Counted from the first letter of the stretch, positions 1 through 7,493 are shown. The stretch is DNA of 20,747 nt from Methanoregula sp. (GCA_003154335.1 PMDE01000063.1:1-20747), one strand, 5' to 3'. Numbers and translations are program-made. Notes: generated by a model from the sequence alone, not told the origin.

Positions 1-432
1 GGGACCGGAAAAATCTCGCTCGCTGCCGCCAGACAGGCAGCAAAAATAATTTCCCTGGATAAAAGACCCGAGGCAATAAAAATCAGCCGTGAAGCTGCAC
101 GGGACAATAACGTGAAAAATATAGATTTTTATTGCGCGGAAGCCGGTGATTTTTTGAAGACAGAACAGATTTTTGATTGTGCTTTTATCGGGGGTACTCA
201 GCAATTTTCAGAGATACTTCCCGTTCTCGCAACAAGGGTGCGAAGGACAATAGTAATCAATGCCGTTCTGCTGAATACCCTGGTTCAGGCAGTGACAACA
301 CTGCAGCAGCTTGATATTTTCTGTGAGGTTGTTCAGCTCAACGTTTCACGATCCCACGAGCTCGCAGGAAGCATAATGTTTAAACCAATCGATCCGGTCT
401 TTATTATTGTTGGAAAAGGTGCTGCATGCTGA
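1..432 (+). CDS. cbiT: cobalt-precorrin-6B C15-methyltransferase (decarboxylating), 5'-truncated
   Basis: The gene is open from the first base of the window and ends at TGA 430-432, giving 143 residues without the N-terminus. The first visible residues, GTGKISLAAA, are the end of the glycine-rich S-adenosylmethionine loop of class I methyltransferases, followed by an acidic position (SLDKRPEA) expected to bind the ribose and by FIGGTQ, which matches the conserved FIGG strand of CbiT. CbiT methylates C15 and decarboxylates the acetate side chain at C12 of the corrin ring. It is a separate polypeptide here; the partner CbiE is encoded at the far end of the same operon, unlike the fused CobL. 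It overlaps cbiL by 7 bases. The family call rests on these motifs plus the operon; the operon promoter lies upstream of the window. Confidence 0.85.
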   Translation, partial: GTGKISLAAARQAAKIISLDKRPEAIKISREAARDNNVKNIDFYCAEAGDFLKTEQIFDCAFIGGTQQFSEILPVLATRVRRTIVINAVLLNTLVQAVTTLQQLDIFCEVVQLNVSRSHELAGSIMFKPIDPVFIIVGKGAAC

Positions 433-1031
433 TCGGCCTGGGGCTGGGCCCGGGAAATCCTGAACTTCTTACCCTTCGTGCCGTACGTCTGCTCAAAGAG
501 GCCGATACAGTATTTGTACCGGGAAAGATAGCACAGGATCTCGTTGCTCCGTACAGGGACGCTGTTGTGCTCAATTTCCCTATGACGGGCGATGAACTGC
601 ACATCCGTGCCTGTCTCGAAGAAAACGCAGACAAGATTGCCCCTGCTGCCGCAAACGGCCTTGCGGTTTTTGGGATTCTGGGGGATCCGAATTTTTTTTC
701 CACGTTCTCACGGTTATCCTCACTACTGACCGAAAAATATCCATCCATAGAATACCGGACAGAACCCGGGATCAGCTCAATCACTGCTTTTGCAGCGGCT
801 GCAGGTATCTCACTCAACGGGGGATTTATCGTATCTGACGGCCCGATCCCCGAATCACGGATCCTTCTCAAGGTTAAGCATCCCAGGGAAAAGGCCGATG
901 AACTCCGCAGGGAGGGGTACCGTAAGTTTGTCCTTGTAGAGCGGATGTATTTTTCAGATATGAAAGTTTACCGGGACTGGGATCTTCCCGAAAACAGCGA
1001 TTACCTGAGTGTCATGTACGCGAGGCGGTGA
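426..1031 (+). CDS. cbiL: cobalt-factor II C20-methyltransferase CbiL
   Basis: A 201-residue class III (tetrapyrrole) methylase that adds the C20 methyl to cobalt-factor II, the first ring methylation after uroporphyrinogen-derived sirohydrochlorin. The N-terminal motif GLGLGPGNPELLTL (residues 4-17), the SAM-binding GDPNFFSTF (86-94) and PGISSITAF (114-122) are the standard family motifs, and the tyrosine-containing GDP-xx-STF form is typical of CbiL/CobI rather than CbiF or CbiH. The protein ends with a YLSVMYARR tail, like other CbiL proteins, so it is probably complete although slightly short. AGGTG at 417-421 lies 4 bases before the ATG. The start lies inside cbiT and the stop overlaps the cbiF start, which indicates translational coupling. 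Confidence 0.92.
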   Translation: MLIGLGLGPGNPELLTLRAVRLLKEADTVFVPGKIAQDLVAPYRDAVVLNFPMTGDELHIRACLEENADKIAPAAANGLAVFGILGDPNFFSTFSRLSSLLTEKYPSIEYRTEPGISSITAFAAAAGISLNGGFIVSDGPIPESRILLKVKHPREKADELRREGYRKFVLVERMYFSDMKVYRDWDLPENSDYLSVMYARR

Positions 1032-1753
1032 TGGTGCAGCCAAAGGTCTGGTTTGTCGGTGCAGGACCCGGAGATCCTGAATTGATAACCGTAAAGGGGC
1101 TCACGCTTCTTAAAAATGCTGATATCCTTATCTATGCAGGGTCCCTGGTCAACCCTGCACTCATTGACCAGTCACCTGCAGAATACAAGATAAACAGCTG
1201 GGGTATGCATCTGGAAGAACTGGTCAACGCAATGGATCTGCCTGCCAAAGCCGGAAAAAAAGTAATCAGACTTCATTCCGGTGACCCATCACTTTACGGA
1301 GCAATAATCGAACAGATTGTGCAACTGGAAAAACGAGGTATTGCTGTTGAAATCGTTCCCGGAGTGTCTTCACTTTTTGCCGCTGCAGCCGCTCTGGGCT
1401 CGCAGCTTACACTTCGGGGTGTTTCAGAAACACTTATTGTCACGCGACCGGCGGGAAAAACCCTGGAAAGTGATCAGATTGCCATGCTCTCCGGGCTCGG
1501 CGCTACCATGGTAATTTTTCTTGGCACCGAAAAGCTTGTTGAGATTTGTGCAAAACTCACCTGTCCCGGGGATACTCCGGCAGCGGTTGTCTACCATGCC
1601 TCATGGCCCGATCAGAAAATAATCAGGGGGACTGTAGCAGATATTGCAAAAAAAGCAAAAGAAAGAGGGATTGAACATACCGCACTCCTTGTCATAGGCA
1701 ACGCGGTGGACGCCCGCGAGGGGGACTACACGAGGTCGTATCTCTATTCATGA
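1031..1753 (+). CDS. cbiF: cobalt-precorrin-4 C11-methyltransferase CbiF
   Basis: A 240-residue tetrapyrrole methylase. Residues 10-20 read GAGPGDPELIT, residues 35-40 YAGSLV (a CbiF/CobM signature), residues 83-90 SGDPSLYG, followed by a VPGVSSLFAAAAALG SAM-site segment. The enzyme methylates C11 of cobalt-precorrin-4. I chose the ATG at 1031, which overlaps the cbiL stop as TGATG and lies 5 bases after GAGG (1022-1025); an in-frame GTG at 1028 would add one residue. The gene shares ATGA (1750-1753) with cbiG. That CbiF sits directly before CbiG fits their consecutive reactions. Confidence 0.93.
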   Translation: MVQPKVWFVGAGPGDPELITVKGLTLLKNADILIYAGSLVNPALIDQSPAEYKINSWGMHLEELVNAMDLPAKAGKKVIRLHSGDPSLYGAIIEQIVQLEKRGIAVEIVPGVSSLFAAAAALGSQLTLRGVSETLIVTRPAGKTLESDQIAMLSGLGATMVIFLGTEKLVEICAKLTCPGDTPAAVVYHASWPDQKIIRGTVADIAKKAKERGIEHTALLVIGNAVDAREGDYTRSYLYS

Positions 1754-2622
1754 ATGACACAGTGGTCATCGCACTTCCCCGGTTTTTGAAGGAGGCAGAA
1801 CGTATCGCTGACTTTCTCGGCGCCGATGTGAAGGAATATACACCGGATGTTTTTTCAGAAATCTTCCCCTTTGCAAGGCGGATAATCGCAATCATGTCAA
1901 TCGGTATTGTTGTGCGGAGGATCGCACCCATTCTCAACGATAAATGGAATGATCCGGCGGTCGTTGTTGTGAGCCCGGATCTCGCGTATGCCATTCCGGT
2001 GCTGGGGGGGCATCATGGCGCAAATGAACTGGCAAATGAATTATCATCTCTGGGCATTCGTGCGGTTATAACGACAGCAACAGAAGCCACCGGAAGGGAT
2101 TCGGCCGAGGCAATTGCTCAACGGTTTCGGTGTGATATTGTTAACAAAGAATCGACACGTAAGGTTAACACTGCTATGCTCGACATGGATGTGCCGGTAT
2201 TTTCCATCAGGGGGCCCGGCATTATCGTCGCCGGACCAGATGTTTCATTTCTCGTGAAGAAAGGGGAATATACGGTCGGGGTTGGTTGCCGGAAAGGTGT
2301 AAAAACCCAGGAAGTGCTGGATGCAATCAGGAATGCGCTCGAAGATGCCGGGGTTGCAGAACACGACATCTTTGTCTTTGCAACGACTCAGAAAAAGTGT
2401 AATGAAGAAGGACTCATTTCAGCGATATCTGCCCTCTCTGGCAACTTAATATTCCTTGACGATGATACCATAAACGCACAGAATGGAACCTCCCCCTCAA
2501 AGGCAATAAAAATCGGGCTCTCGGGAGTAGCCGAACCTTGTGCGCTTGCCGTTGCAAAGAGAAAAAGGCTGGTTATGGAAAAGAAAGTATACGGGAGAGT
2601 CACGATTGCAATTGCACACTGA
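1750..2622 (+). CDS. cbiG: cobalt-precorrin-5A hydrolase CbiG
   Basis: A 290-residue protein that opens the delta-lactone of cobalt-precorrin-5A and releases the C20 unit as acetaldehyde, a step specific to the anaerobic pathway. The N-terminal CbiG domain is visible as MSIGIVVRRIAPIL (residues 49-62) and the conserved GGHHGAN (86-92). A variable middle stretch follows, then the C-terminal CbiG domain beginning with VGVGCRKGV (176-184). Both domains are present and the length is normal for a stand-alone CbiG. The ATG overlaps the cbiF stop (ATGA), with no separate ribosome binding site, so translation is probably coupled. cbiH begins inside its 3' end. Confidence 0.93.
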   Translation: MNDTVVIALPRFLKEAERIADFLGADVKEYTPDVFSEIFPFARRIIAIMSIGIVVRRIAPILNDKWNDPAVVVVSPDLAYAIPVLGGHHGANELANELSSLGIRAVITTATEATGRDSAEAIAQRFRCDIVNKESTRKVNTAMLDMDVPVFSIRGPGIIVAGPDVSFLVKKGEYTVGVGCRKGVKTQEVLDAIRNALEDAGVAEHDIFVFATTQKKCNEEGLISAISALSGNLIFLDDDTINAQNGTSPSKAIKIGLSGVAEPCALAVAKRKRLVMEKKVYGRVTIAIAH

Positions 2623-3391
2623 ACCAACAAAAGGAAACCTTGCCATTGTTGGCCTTGGACCGGGAGACCTGGATTATCTGACCCCACGGGCGCTCAAGGT
2701 AATAGCAGATGCCGATTATGTGATCGGCAATTCAGCATATTTGGATCCCCTTGAGGCATTACTTAAGGGAAAAAAGGTGATCAGGAGCTCGATGGGAAAA
2801 GAAGTTGAGAGGGCAAAACAGGCTATCGATCTTGCCCGAGCTTTCTCCGTAGCTATCGTTTCCGGAGGTGATGCCGGGATCTACGGTATGGCAAGTATTG
2901 TCCTCGAGGTTCTGGAACACTCGGGAGAAAATATCAATGTTGAGGTGATCCCGGGTATTACTGCGGCAAACGCTGCAGCATCAAGGATCGGTTCTCCCCT
3001 GTCAGGAGATTTTGCCGTCATCAGCTTATCAGATCTTCTGACACCTCTCGAAATTATTGAGCAGCGGCTGGACGCAGTCTTTTCCGTTGGGATCCCGGTA
3101 GTTCTTTACAACCCGAAGAGCCGGGGAAGACCCCATAATTTTTCCCTCGCCCTCGAACATGCCCGCCGCCACCTTGGTCCCGATACACCACTGGCAATTA
3201 TCCGGAATGCTCTGCGTAAAAATGAGGAAGTATTCATTACTAAACTTGCCGAGGCGGAAAAATTCGCAAACGAGGTAGACATGCACACAACGGTGATCGT
3301 TGGAGGAAAAGAGAGCAGAATCTGGAGGATGGGTAAAGATGTCAGGGGAATTATCACACCACGGGGATACCACCACAAATATGTATATTGA
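2606..3391 (+). CDS. cbiH: cobalt-precorrin-3B C17-methyltransferase CbiH
   Basis: A tetrapyrrole methylase of about 261 residues that adds the C17 methyl and contracts the ring. Visible motifs are GLGPGDLDYLTP (residues 16-27), SGGDAGIYGMAS (86-97, typical of CbiH/CobJ), IPGITAANAAAS (from 115) and YNPKSRGRP. The open frame extends back to 2540, but that part lies wholly inside cbiG and reads as basic shadow sequence. The best start is TTG 2606, 8 bases after GGGAG (2593-2597); a second TTG at 2612 is also possible. The resulting 17-base overlap with cbiG is in keeping with this operon. Product certain, start moderately certain. Confidence 0.9.
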   Translation: MQLHTEPTKGNLAIVGLGPGDLDYLTPRALKVIADADYVIGNSAYLDPLEALLKGKKVIRSSMGKEVERAKQAIDLARAFSVAIVSGGDAGIYGMASIVLEVLEHSGENINVEVIPGITAANAAASRIGSPLSGDFAVISLSDLLTPLEIIEQRLDAVFSVGIPVVLYNPKSRGRPHNFSLALEHARRHLGPDTPLAIIRNALRKNEEVFITKLAEAEKFANEVDMHTTVIVGGKESRIWRMGKDVRGIITPRGYHHKYVY

Positions 3392-4025
3392 TCAGGGCGC
3401 TGAAACCAAAGAGGCGCTTGAGATCTCCGAAAAATCACGCATACTTGCGCGGAAAAAGGTTGGAAATGAAAATACAGAAGACCGTATCCGACAGCGGTGC
3501 TCTATTGCAGTCGGTGATTTTGGCATGGCTGAACTTATGCGGTTCTGTCACAGCCCCATTCCAGCAGCACTGACCGCACTCCGGCAGGGAGCGCCCATTT
3601 TTACTGACATTCGCATGGTCCAGGTAGGCATTCAGAAGAAAGGTCACACCAGTGAGGTGTTGAGTGCACTGGATTTCGGTGCCGAGATCTCACGGGAGCG
3701 GGAAATCACCCGGAGTTCAGCAGGTTTTATCGCACTGGGGGAAAAACTTGAAGGGTCAATAGTCGTTATTGGTAATGCACCATCAGCGCTTCTTTCTCTC
3801 TGTGAAATGATTAAGAACGGAATTCGCCCGGCAATAATTATCGGAACACCGGTAGGATTTGTTAACGCAGCCGAATCAAAGGAACTGCTCCGGACCCTGG
3901 ATATTGCTTCCATTTCGACAAAAGGTACACGCGGCGGAACTCCAGTAGCAGTCGCAGCCATGAACGAATGCATCACGATCTTTATTGAAGGCCCTGTTGA
4001 TGAAAGACCCGGTTACCGGCTTTGA
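3381..4025 (+). CDS. cbiC: cobalt-precorrin-8 methylmutase CbiC (catalytic His apparently replaced)
   Basis: About 214 residues of the CbiC/CobH family, which moves the methyl group from C11 to C12 to give cobyrinate. Family motifs include the ALTALRQGAPIFTDIRMVQVGI stretch, the segment FIALGEKLEGSIVVIGNAPSAL and a C-terminal TPVGFVNAAESKE / GTRGGTPVAVAAMNE. ATG 3381 gives a normal CbiC N-terminus (MYIDQGAETKEALEI) and an 11-base overlap with cbiH; ATG 3339, behind GGAGG 3324-3328, would add 14 residues. In CobH the catalytic His lies in an R-x-x-H-A-x-G pattern; here the aligned stretch is RCSIAVGD (39-46), with Ile42 where the His is expected. The enzyme is otherwise intact, so this may be a clade-specific variant. 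Confidence 0.9.
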   Translation: MYIDQGAETKEALEISEKSRILARKKVGNENTEDRIRQRCSIAVGDFGMAELMRFCHSPIPAALTALRQGAPIFTDIRMVQVGIQKKGHTSEVLSALDFGAEISREREITRSSAGFIALGEKLEGSIVVIGNAPSALLSLCEMIKNGIRPAIIIGTPVGFVNAAESKELLRTLDIASISTKGTRGGTPVAVAAMNECITIFIEGPVDERPGYRL

Positions 4026-5004
4026 TTATCCGGCAGAATGGGTAGAGAAATGTCCCTCCCCGGATTTGCTACGCCTGGCAGAGGAGGGGTTGGCAGTCCT
4101 CACATCCTCGGGCACAGTCCTCCGGCGCGGATATACCACTGGGACAACCGCTGCCGCTGCCTGCAAAGCTGCAATTCTTTCGTTTTCCGGTGTAGTGACC
4201 TCGGTCCCCATTAAAATTCCCTGCGGTCTCGTCGTTTCTGTCCCGGTCTTCGGTTTGGCCGGGAATGCTTCCTGTAAAAAATTTGCCGGTGATTATCCGG
4301 ATGATGTTACTGCCGGGTGTGAGTTTATCGCTCAGGCTATCCCATTAACGGAAGGAATCCGGTTTATACCCGGCGAAGGAATAGGTAGATTTTCACGGGA
4401 TACACCAAGGTTCCGGAAAGGGGAGCCGGCTATAAGTCCTGCTCCTCTTGACTGTATCCTTCTCGCGATACAGGAAGCTATCGATGAGCAGGGAATTCCG
4501 GGGATCCGGATCAAACTCCAGATCCCTCTTGGCGCTGATATTGCAAAAAAGACGCTCAACTCGCGGGTGGGTATTGAGAGGGGACTTTCAGTACTCGGGA
4601 CTACAGGACTCGTTGAGCCATGGGATGACCATCTTGAAGAATCGGTTCGTGAACGAGTATCTGCCGCCGGTCGTCCCGTGCTTACAACCGGACGAATCGG
4701 ACTCCGTTTTGCACGTCTCCTTTACCCGGATCATGATGTCGTGCTCGTCGGCGGAAAAATAAAGGAAGCGCTCGATGTATCTCATGGCAACGTAATACTC
4801 TTCGGACTCCCGGCACTCATACTCCGGCACATAAATCCGTACCTCCTCGAAGGGACAGGATATGCTACGGTCGAGGAATTTGCAGAATCGCCTGATTTTC
4901 GTCACCGCATGCTGGCGAGTCTTGAGGCATTCAAAAAGGAGTGCCCGCTGGTGAACGTCGTGCTCGTAAACCGTAACGGCGAGGTTATTGGAGAAAGCCC
5001 ATGA
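4000..5004 (+). CDS. cbiD: cobalt-precorrin-5B C1-methyltransferase CbiD
   Basis: About 334 residues. CbiD transfers a methyl group to C1 of cobalt-precorrin-5B and is unrelated to the class III methylases of the same operon. The diagnostic N-terminal motif RRGYTTGTTAAAA is at residues 42-54, and the family stretch NSRVGIERGLSVLGTTGLVEP follows in the middle. I chose ATG 4000 because GAAGG (3987-3991) lies 8 bases before it; an in-frame TTG at 3985 is less likely. The gene overlaps the end of cbiC by 26 bases and shares ATGA (5001-5004) with cbiE. Confidence 0.93.
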   Translation: MKDPVTGFDYPAEWVEKCPSPDLLRLAEEGLAVLTSSGTVLRRGYTTGTTAAAACKAAILSFSGVVTSVPIKIPCGLVVSVPVFGLAGNASCKKFAGDYPDDVTAGCEFIAQAIPLTEGIRFIPGEGIGRFSRDTPRFRKGEPAISPAPLDCILLAIQEAIDEQGIPGIRIKLQIPLGADIAKKTLNSRVGIERGLSVLGTTGLVEPWDDHLEESVRERVSAAGRPVLTTGRIGLRFARLLYPDHDVVLVGGKIKEALDVSHGNVILFGLPALILRHINPYLLEGTGYATVEEFAESPDFRHRMLASLEAFKKECPLVNVVLVNRNGEVIGESP

Positions 5005-5582
5005 AAATTATCGGTGTAGGTTGCGGACCGGGTATGCTCACCGAACAGGCTATCCGGGAGGTATCAAGGGCAACATTAATCTTCGGATCAGACAGGGCAA
5101 TCAAGCTGGCAACACCATATATTCCTGCCAATTGTGTAGTAAGAACAATTGATGACTTTAAGAATCTCAGTAGCATCGGCGGGGACGCAGTTATTCTTTC
5201 CACGGGTGATCCCATGCTTGCCGGCCTGGGATATCTTTCGGGCGAGGTAATTCCGGGCATATCCTCTCTTCAGGTCGCAATGGCCCGCCTGCATATTCCG
5301 GTCTCGCGCGTGTCGGTTGTTGTGGCACATGGCAAAGGACATAAAAAAGGGATAGCGGATACCATTGAAGAGGTAAAACGCGGGAAGATTGTCTTTTTCC
5401 TTGCGGATCCCAAATTTGATGTGAAAGAACTCTATGCTGAACTTTCTGCGCTTCCCACGAAGATTTCCATCGCACTCTGCGAAAATCTCGGGTACCCGGA
5501 AGAGCGCATCCTTACCCGGGATATCGTGTCTCCTCCCCAGCCAACTGAGGCGCTTTATTCACTCGTTATAGGAAATTTCTGA
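5001..5582 (+). CDS. cbiE: cobalt-precorrin-7 C5-methyltransferase CbiE
   Basis: A 193-residue class III methylase that methylates C5 of cobalt-precorrin-7; CbiT then acts at C15. The motifs are IIGVGCGPGMLT (residues 3-14), STGDPMLAGLG (67-77), IPGISSLQVA (84-93) and VAHGKGHKKG. The length is that of free-standing archaeal CbiE proteins rather than the fused CobL. GGAG at 4990-4993 lies 7 bases before the ATG, which also overlaps the cbiD stop. This is the last recognisable corrin gene of the operon; cbiJ, cbiA, cbiP and the cobalt chelatase are not in the window. Confidence 0.92.
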   Translation: MKIIGVGCGPGMLTEQAIREVSRATLIFGSDRAIKLATPYIPANCVVRTIDDFKNLSSIGGDAVILSTGDPMLAGLGYLSGEVIPGISSLQVAMARLHIPVSRVSVVVAHGKGHKKGIADTIEEVKRGKIVFFLADPKFDVKELYAELSALPTKISIALCENLGYPEERILTRDIVSPPQPTEALYSLVIGNF

Positions 5583-5667
5583 ATCGACCTTGCTGACGGC
5601 ATATCAGGCAATAATAACAAACTTTTTTCCTGACGGATTCGATACGTTTACTGCAAGGAGAGTATTG

Positions 5668-5844
5668 ATGGACAAAAAAACCAAAACACAGCTCAGCATC
5701 GGATTGTTTATTATTGGTATAATTATGCTCTTCATACCTTACCTGAAATCCTTTGATTCGATCGTTCCGGGGATATCACAGTACTTCAGTCTGATGTTTT
5801 ATCTGGGACTGTTATTGATCATGATCGGTTACTACCTCAAATAA
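5668..5844 (+). CDS. small two-helix membrane protein, unknown function
   Basis: A 58-residue protein with a lysine-rich start (MDKKTKTQ), a hydrophobic helix at about residues 9-26 (LSIGLFIIGIIMLFIPYL), a short loop with SFDSIVPGISQYF, and a second helix at about 41-56. AAGGAG (5655-5660) lies 7 bases before ATG 5668, a strong ribosome binding site, so I prefer this to the TTG at 5590. It lies 85 bases after cbiE on the same strand and could be the last gene of the cobalamin transcript, but nothing in it points to cobalt transport or corrin chemistry. I do not recognise a family. Confidence 0.65.
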   Translation: MDKKTKTQLSIGLFIIGIIMLFIPYLKSFDSIVPGISQYFSLMFYLGLLLIMIGYYLK

Positions 5845-5867
5845 TAATGTAACTCCAGATCAGAAAA

Positions 5868-5892
5868 CGACCGTCATTTTTTCTTTTGTTCG
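5868..5892 (+). terminator. T-rich probable terminator after the cbi operon
   Basis: A pyrimidine-rich run (TCATTTTTTCTTTTGTTCG) begins 30 bases after the small membrane gene. Archaeal transcription often ends at such U-rich stretches without a hairpin. It overlaps the 3' end of the convergent - strand gene. Confidence 0.35.
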
Positions 5893-6437
5893 TCTTTATC
5901 CGTGTGTTTTTCCTCTTCAATTTTCAGTTCACACTGGCGATCCCCTGTACACATTGTCCTGACAAACCGTGCAGAGTATTCTTTATTGAGAAGGGGAATG
6001 GTGGTAAGAGTCAGTGCCATGCACCTGTGAAAGGATGAGGCGTCCCCCTCCCCGGTACCATGACTCCTCGCCGGAAGGGGGCATCTTTTGACAAGAATTA
6101 CGGCACCCCCCTTTGAGATTTCAAGAGTTTCAGATTTATAATCCGGACCAAAAAGAATAGCCATCACCATCCGCAGGCTATCGGCAATCTCGCCCGCGGT
6201 GCGTGTGGGAAGCGAAAGATCGCGTATGATATCAACCGCGACGAGAGAGATCTCCATCCAGATCTCCTGCTCAATATCATCATATTTCTTTCCCACAATA
6301 CTGCGGTATGCCCTCTCATACAGTGCGGGAAGAAGAGCGGCCATCTTCGCTGCAAGCCGCCATTTCGTATCATCGGGAACGGATTTCAGGTCAGCCATAC
6401 ATATACCGTTTATCCGTTTTAATGATTTGCTTACCAT
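5874..6437 (-). CDS. unknown protein with four-cysteine C-terminal pattern
   Basis: Up to 187 residues (174 if the second ATG at 6398 is used; neither has a clear ribosome binding site). The N-terminal half is helical with many charged residues. The C-terminal half carries Cys119, Cys139, Cys163 and Cys169, the last two in CTGDRQCELKI. This C-x2-GD-x2-C ending resembles the end of V4R-type domains and of the L-2-amino-thiazoline-4-carboxylate hydrolase-like proteins common in methanogens, where the cysteines may bind a metal. That is a weak motif-level resemblance, not an assignment. The tail (KIEEEKHTDKDEQKKK) is highly charged. It lies 53 bases downstream of the mutY-like gene on the same strand and could be cotranscribed. 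Confidence 0.6.
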   Translation of the reverse strand: MVSKSLKRINGICMADLKSVPDDTKWRLAAKMAALLPALYERAYRSIVGKKYDDIEQEIWMEISLVAVDIIRDLSLPTRTAGEIADSLRMVMAILFGPDYKSETLEISKGGAVILVKRCPLPARSHGTGEGDASSFHRCMALTLTTIPLLNKEYSARFVRTMCTGDRQCELKIEEEKHTDKDEQKKK

Positions 6438-6490
6438 ATCAATGCACGGATCCGGGCAGTCCTGGTTAGGTCTTCAAAGAATTTTTTAGA

Positions 6491-7372
6491 TCATCCTTCA
6501 CGGACAACGGAAAAATGATTACCATTCCGGGATATAAATCCTTCAGAAACCAATGCTGAAATGATCTTTTTAACCCGGGTCGGGTCTTCGTTCAGGATGA
6601 AAAGGAGTTCTTCTTCCTCTACCTCCTTTTTGTCAAGAATAATCCTGATGATACTTCCCCGGATTTTCCTGTCGGAACCATCAAACGGTGATTGCCGTGA
6701 GTAATGAACGCTCCGCCGGTTCGGGTTGGGAACCGTTTTTTTCAGCGCTGAACCAAGGTCCATCAATGCCCAGTACCAGATACGGGGATTTTCGTGATAT
6801 AAACTTTTTCCGGCAAGCGGGAGAATGTCCGAATCGTTTACGGTTTCATTCTCAGCAAAGAAAAAGTGAATAAAAACCCTGCGGATATTGGTCTCGATAA
6901 AAACAACAGGCATATTGAATGCAAATGCTGCAATGGATGAAGCCGTTGCTTTTCCGATGCCGGGAAAGGTTGCAAGGATATCAACATCCGCCGGAAGAAC
7001 TCCCCCATATTCCGCTGTAACCCGGGCAGCACATTTCTGTAAAGCGATCGCCCTCCGGTTATAGCCCATTCCTTGCCAGACAGCGAGAATATCTGCCAGA
7101 GGGGCAATCGCAAGAGTCGAAAAGTCAGGGAAAACACGGATAAATTCCGAAAATTTTGCAGTGACCCGTTCCACCTGGGTCTGCTGGAGCATTATTTCGG
7201 AGACAAGGATCTGATACGGATCAGTGGTATTTCTCCAGGGCATGTCCCTGCCGTAGTGCTTGTAATGTAAAAGTACCATCTGCCGGAATGCCTGAATACC
7301 TGTGCCGGAGCTGTCATCGCGGGTAAATTGTGGTCGGGTACTGTCCAGAGTCTCCTGATTTGAATTTTTCAT
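6491..7372 (-). CDS. MutY-like A/G-specific adenine glycosylase lacking the Fe-S cluster
   Basis: A 293-residue helix-hairpin-helix DNA glycosylase. PWRNTTDPYQILVSEIMLQQTQV (about 45-67) contains the catalytic Glu59 of the MutY family, and LATFPGIGKATASS (133-146) is the hairpin motif. The position of the catalytic Asp (LDGN in E. coli MutY) is occupied by Glu160 in IETN. After ALMDLGSALKK, where MutY and endonuclease III have the four [4Fe-4S] cysteines, the sequence runs into NPNRRSVHYSRQS instead; Cys114 is the only cysteine in the protein. There is no NUDIX-like 8-oxoG domain; the last 70 residues look like a winged helix. Removal of adenine opposite 8-oxoG is the family role, but the exact substrate is uncertain. 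AGGGA lies just before the ATG. Confidence 0.8.
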   Translation of the reverse strand: MKNSNQETLDSTRPQFTRDDSSGTGIQAFRQMVLLHYKHYGRDMPWRNTTDPYQILVSEIMLQQTQVERVTAKFSEFIRVFPDFSTLAIAPLADILAVWQGMGYNRRAIALQKCAARVTAEYGGVLPADVDILATFPGIGKATASSIAAFAFNMPVVFIETNIRRVFIHFFFAENETVNDSDILPLAGKSLYHENPRIWYWALMDLGSALKKTVPNPNRRSVHYSRQSPFDGSDRKIRGSIIRIILDKKEVEEEELLFILNEDPTRVKKIISALVSEGFISRNGNHFSVVREG

Positions 7373-7415
7373 AATTCCCTTTCGGTCAACATTTTCAGAT
7401 TCTATCTTTACCGTA

Positions 7416-7425
7416 GGTCATGACC
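7416..7425. promoter_or_regulatory. perfect 10-bp palindrome upstream of the mutY-like gene
   Basis: GGTCATGACC is a perfect palindrome 44-53 bases before the mutY-like start, where an operator could overlap the transcription start. A TATA-like stretch (TTATAACCTATAG on the - strand, about 7466-7478) lies further upstream at a plausible distance. Function is inferred only from position. Confidence 0.25.
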
Positions 7426-7463
7426 GCTCAATATCATTAGTTATGACAACATCGATATTGCGG
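7424..7463 (-). terminator. stem-loop in the mutL-mutY gap
   Basis: CCG-CT-CAATATC (7424-7435) pairs with GATATTG-CGG (7454-7463), a 10-bp stem with a 2-base bulge and an 18-base loop, about 30 bases after the mutL stop. No T-run follows on the - strand, so it may be a processing or regulatory element instead of a terminator. Confidence 0.25.
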
Positions 7464-7493
7464 GGCTATAGGTTATAATGGGAAACGGACTGA

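Noticed and set aside
404..871. 155-codon - strand frame
   Set aside because: Antisense to cbiL; the arginine/serine-rich composition is that of a shadow frame.
4985..5475. Three overlapping - strand frames under cbiE
   Set aside because: Antisense to a clear tetrapyrrole methylase; no family-like sequence.
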